A stretch of 64,000 nucleotides of DNA, taken from assembly GCF_949628265.1 (NCBI RefSeq), contig NC_088790.1, forward strand, positions 31,500,545-31,564,544, read 5' to 3'. The notes beneath the pieces were generated by a model, which saw only the letters and a program-made list of their open reading frames with translations, made no database searches and was not told where the DNA came from. Below are positions 61,615 through 64,000 of the stretch, in pieces; the first letter of the stretch is position 1, and every line of letters begins with the position of its first letter. This stretch comes from Cloeon dipterum (taxonomy: Eukaryota; Arthropoda; Insecta; Ephemeroptera; Baetidae). The translations under genes and the position numbers were made by a program.

Positions 61615-64000
61615 ATGGCGGATTCGGACAAAAAGGTGCAGACCATTCAGGACATTTCCAGGTAGAAGGATAGTAAAATAAAATAAAAAAATCTCGTGCC
61701 AAGTGACCACGCCTGAAACTTTTAATCTCTATTGCGGTGTTTACATTGGGAGATAAAACGCGGCGAGCGAGCGTTCGTTCGTTCGTTCGTTCGTCGATAT
61801 TGACGGCTTTAAAGGAGTGTTGAGCTTTAACTTGTGATTGCAGGGTGGCAAGAATGCTGAAGTTCATCAGGGGCAGGGGCCAGCAGCCCACCACCGAGAG
61901 GCAGCGCCTCCAGAGGGAACTGCTCAACTTTAAAAAGGTCTGACTCATCTTTTGGCACGGCCCCAAAACCTGAGACATGTTCGGCATTTCCATGAGTTTT
62001 CCTCGTGGAAGCAAAAATTTAACTTAATTTGGGTTAAATTTTATTTTAAATTAAAAAATTCCAATTATTCCTACATGTAACGGAGTCAAACCATTTTTAA
62101 GGTTCGTTTAATTAGTAAAAATAAATATTTTGATAATTTTTATCGTTATCTTACAGTGTCTAACTAATTAAATAAAAACAGAATCTATTTATATCCCAGA
62201 ATTTTTAATTACGTCGTAAAGATAAAATCTAAAACTAAAATAAATTTCATTACAGACGGTCCAGCATGGATTTCCAAGCAAACCGACTGCTCTGGCTTAC
62301 GATCCGATTCTCAGCCTGCTCGCGATCGGCACCGCCAGTGGAGCAATCAAAATGTAAATAAACCTTAAAGCTGCGTGTTTAAATCTTAATTTTAAATTGT
62401 TCAAAAATAGATTCGGAAAGCCCGGAGTGGAGTTTTACGGCCAGAACGAGGTTTCCGACGGTTGCGGAATTAATAAGATAATTTTCCTGAACGGCGAGGT
62501 TAGTTTTAATTAAAATAACGAGAGTTTCATCACGATTTTGTCCCGAAAAAGGGCCGGCTGATCACCATCCTCAACGACAACTCGCTTGTTTTGTGGGAAA
62601 TCGAAGAGACCAAATGTGCCAAATTAGTGAAAGTTCGAGCGCTCGCCCTCGAGGGAAAGTGAGTGAAAGACAGAAAATTCAGTGGTTAGAATTTATCATA
62701 TTTTTTGTCCAGGCTGAAGAGAATTTCCGCTTCTCGACTAGAAAGCGGAAATCAGCATTTACTTCTGGGAACGGAAGGCGGAAACGTGTACCTCCTCAAC
62801 ACCCGCTCCTTCCAAATGGAGGAAAATATCATCTACCAAGATGTCGTTATCCAAAAGTAATATTTTTTACTCTCTTGAGTAGTACTAATTCCTCGTTCAG
62901 TGTGCCTGAGGACTACAAAATCCGGCCGGGAGCCGTGGAGGCGCTCGAGGAGATGCCGAACAATCCGAAAAAGCTGTTAATCGGCTACAACCGCGGCCTG
63001 ATGGTCTTGTGGGACAGAGAAGCTCAGCGCACCGAGCAGACCTACATCAGCACGCAGGAACTGCAGAGCTTCAGCTGGCATCCGTCGGGCTCCAAGTTCA
63101 AGTCGGCTCACAACGACGGCAGTCTCGTCACCTGGGACGCCTCCGTCGGGGGCCGAACGCCGCTCGAAGAGCCCACCACAATTTACGGGCCCTTCCCGTG
63201 CAAGCCCATCACTAAAATCCAGTGGCACGACAGCAAGAGGTTGGTTAAAAATTAATTAAATTGTATTTTGGGCTATAGGGATGTTTCCTTCGACCGGATT
63301 TTGGTTTAAAAAAATAATATATTTGTTGATGTGCGTGAAACCGAAATTTTATGGCGCTGGAAAGAGGGGCGTAACCCAGGGAATACGATATGGCGGTGCA
63401 GACACTGCTCGCCGCTCATAGGGGGCGTGGTGCGCCGCCATATTATATTCCCTCGGTTACGCCCCCCTCTTCGTCAGTCAATTTCGGCTGTTTCGACGAT
63501 TAGTATTTTTTAATACCAAAAATTCAGTCAATGGAAACATCCCAATTAATTTTAAAGGTGTTAGGCTGATGTTGAATAATCTAATTTCAGTGAGGAACTG
63601 GTTATTTTTGGTGGTGGAATGCCGCGGGCGAGTCACTCGGACAGGTACACCGTGACAGCAATGAAGGGGACGGACGAGAAGCACGTAGTCTTCGACTTCA
63701 CGTCTCACGTGGTCGATTTTCTGACAATAATGCCTGAGAAAAATGCGGCAGCTGGTGAGCACCCATTATTTCTAATTTAATTCAAATTAATTAATTTCTC
63801 GCGGAGCAGGTGGTCAAGCGCTGGTTGTTCTCGCCGAAGAGGAAATAGTGGTGATCGACCTGTCGGACCCAGAGTGGAGAATGATTCCGCTGCCTTACCT
63901 AGTGTCTCTGCACGCGTCCGCCGTCACTTGCCTGCAGATGGTTTCGCCCGTGCCCCACGCTCTGTGGAGCTATCTCAAAAAAGCCGGCCGGCAAAGCGAA
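61615..64000 (+). CDS. l(2)gl: Lethal giant larvae (LLGL) polarity protein, 5' part
   Basis: Exons 61615-61661, 61844-61937, 62256-62353, 62411-62498, 62552-62658, 62713-62856, 62901-63239, 63591-63754 and 63810 to the edge join in phase. Lgl is a cortical WD40 protein that opposes aPKC and sets basolateral polarity. The canonical start [20 protein letters not shown] is at 61854. Family landmarks follow: [117 protein letters not shown] and [20 protein letters not shown]. The exon at 61615 adds an in-phase N-terminus, [19 protein letters not shown], of uncertain use. Intron 63240-63590 contains a family D element. The remaining two thirds of the protein lies beyond the window. Confidence 0.93.
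63280..63545. mobile_element. Palindromic repeat family D, best-defined copy
   Basis: About 265 bp within the 351-bp lgl intron. The ends GGGATGTTTCCTTCGACCGG and TCAGTCAATGGAAACATCCC are mirrored. Inside, GAAACCGAAATTTTATGG mirrors AATTTCGGCTGTTTC, and AGGGGCGTAACCCAGGG mirrors CCCTCGGTTACGCCCC. The core holds CGATATGGCGG and CCGCCATATTA. Confidence 0.82.

Overview
The window looks like nuclear DNA from an insect or a close arthropod relative. It holds intron-rich genes with GT-AG splice sites and short introns, GC-rich exons in AT-rich surroundings, metazoan gene families with insect counterparts (Baldspot-type elongase, discs overgrown, lethal giant larvae, humpty dumpty/DONSON, FADD), and many small palindromic transposons. 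I cannot name the order. Gene models were built by hand by joining exons at splice sites and checking reading phase. No database search was possible, so names rest on remembered family motifs.

Layout. 1-5147 (minus): a WDSUB1-like protein with two successive WD40 regions, a SAM domain and a U-box that runs off the left edge. 5148-13836: intergenic, with repeats. 13837-16897 (plus): a secreted trypsin-fold protein without the catalytic triad. 16898-22341: intergenic, with repeats and two doubtful exons. 22342-31112 (minus): ELOVL6/Baldspot with a 7.8-kb intron, head-to-head with a FADD-like death-domain adaptor (plus, 33541-35746). The FADD 3' end converges on eIF4E (minus, 36677-38964, with a second possible first exon at 39086-39220). 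eIF4E is head-to-head with DONSON (plus, 39725-42506). Then come a ZNF598-type RING/zinc-finger E3 ligase (minus, 43869-47102), an unrecognised two-exon gene (minus, 47924-48527), casein kinase 1 delta/epsilon (plus, 48855-51774), L-xylulose reductase (minus, 54500-56879), a small two-TSR secreted protein (minus, 57955-59218) and the 5' part of lethal giant larvae (plus, 61615 to the right edge).

The genes do not form a pathway; this is an ordinary gene-dense neighbourhood. Several pairs share head-to-head promoters (elongase/FADD, eIF4E/DONSON, unrecognised gene/CK1, TSR/lgl), and FADD and eIF4E have abutting 3' ends.

The most striking features are the internal duplication of the WDSUB1 propeller, in which intron positions and phases are kept between the two halves, and a set of foldback (MITE-like) repeat families. 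One 380-bp family has seven copies, each with two NRF1-like palindromes. One copy fills almost all of a WDSUB1 intron and is a candidate transposon-derived intron. Other families carry GC boxes, X-box/CCAAT motifs or a YY1-like motif.
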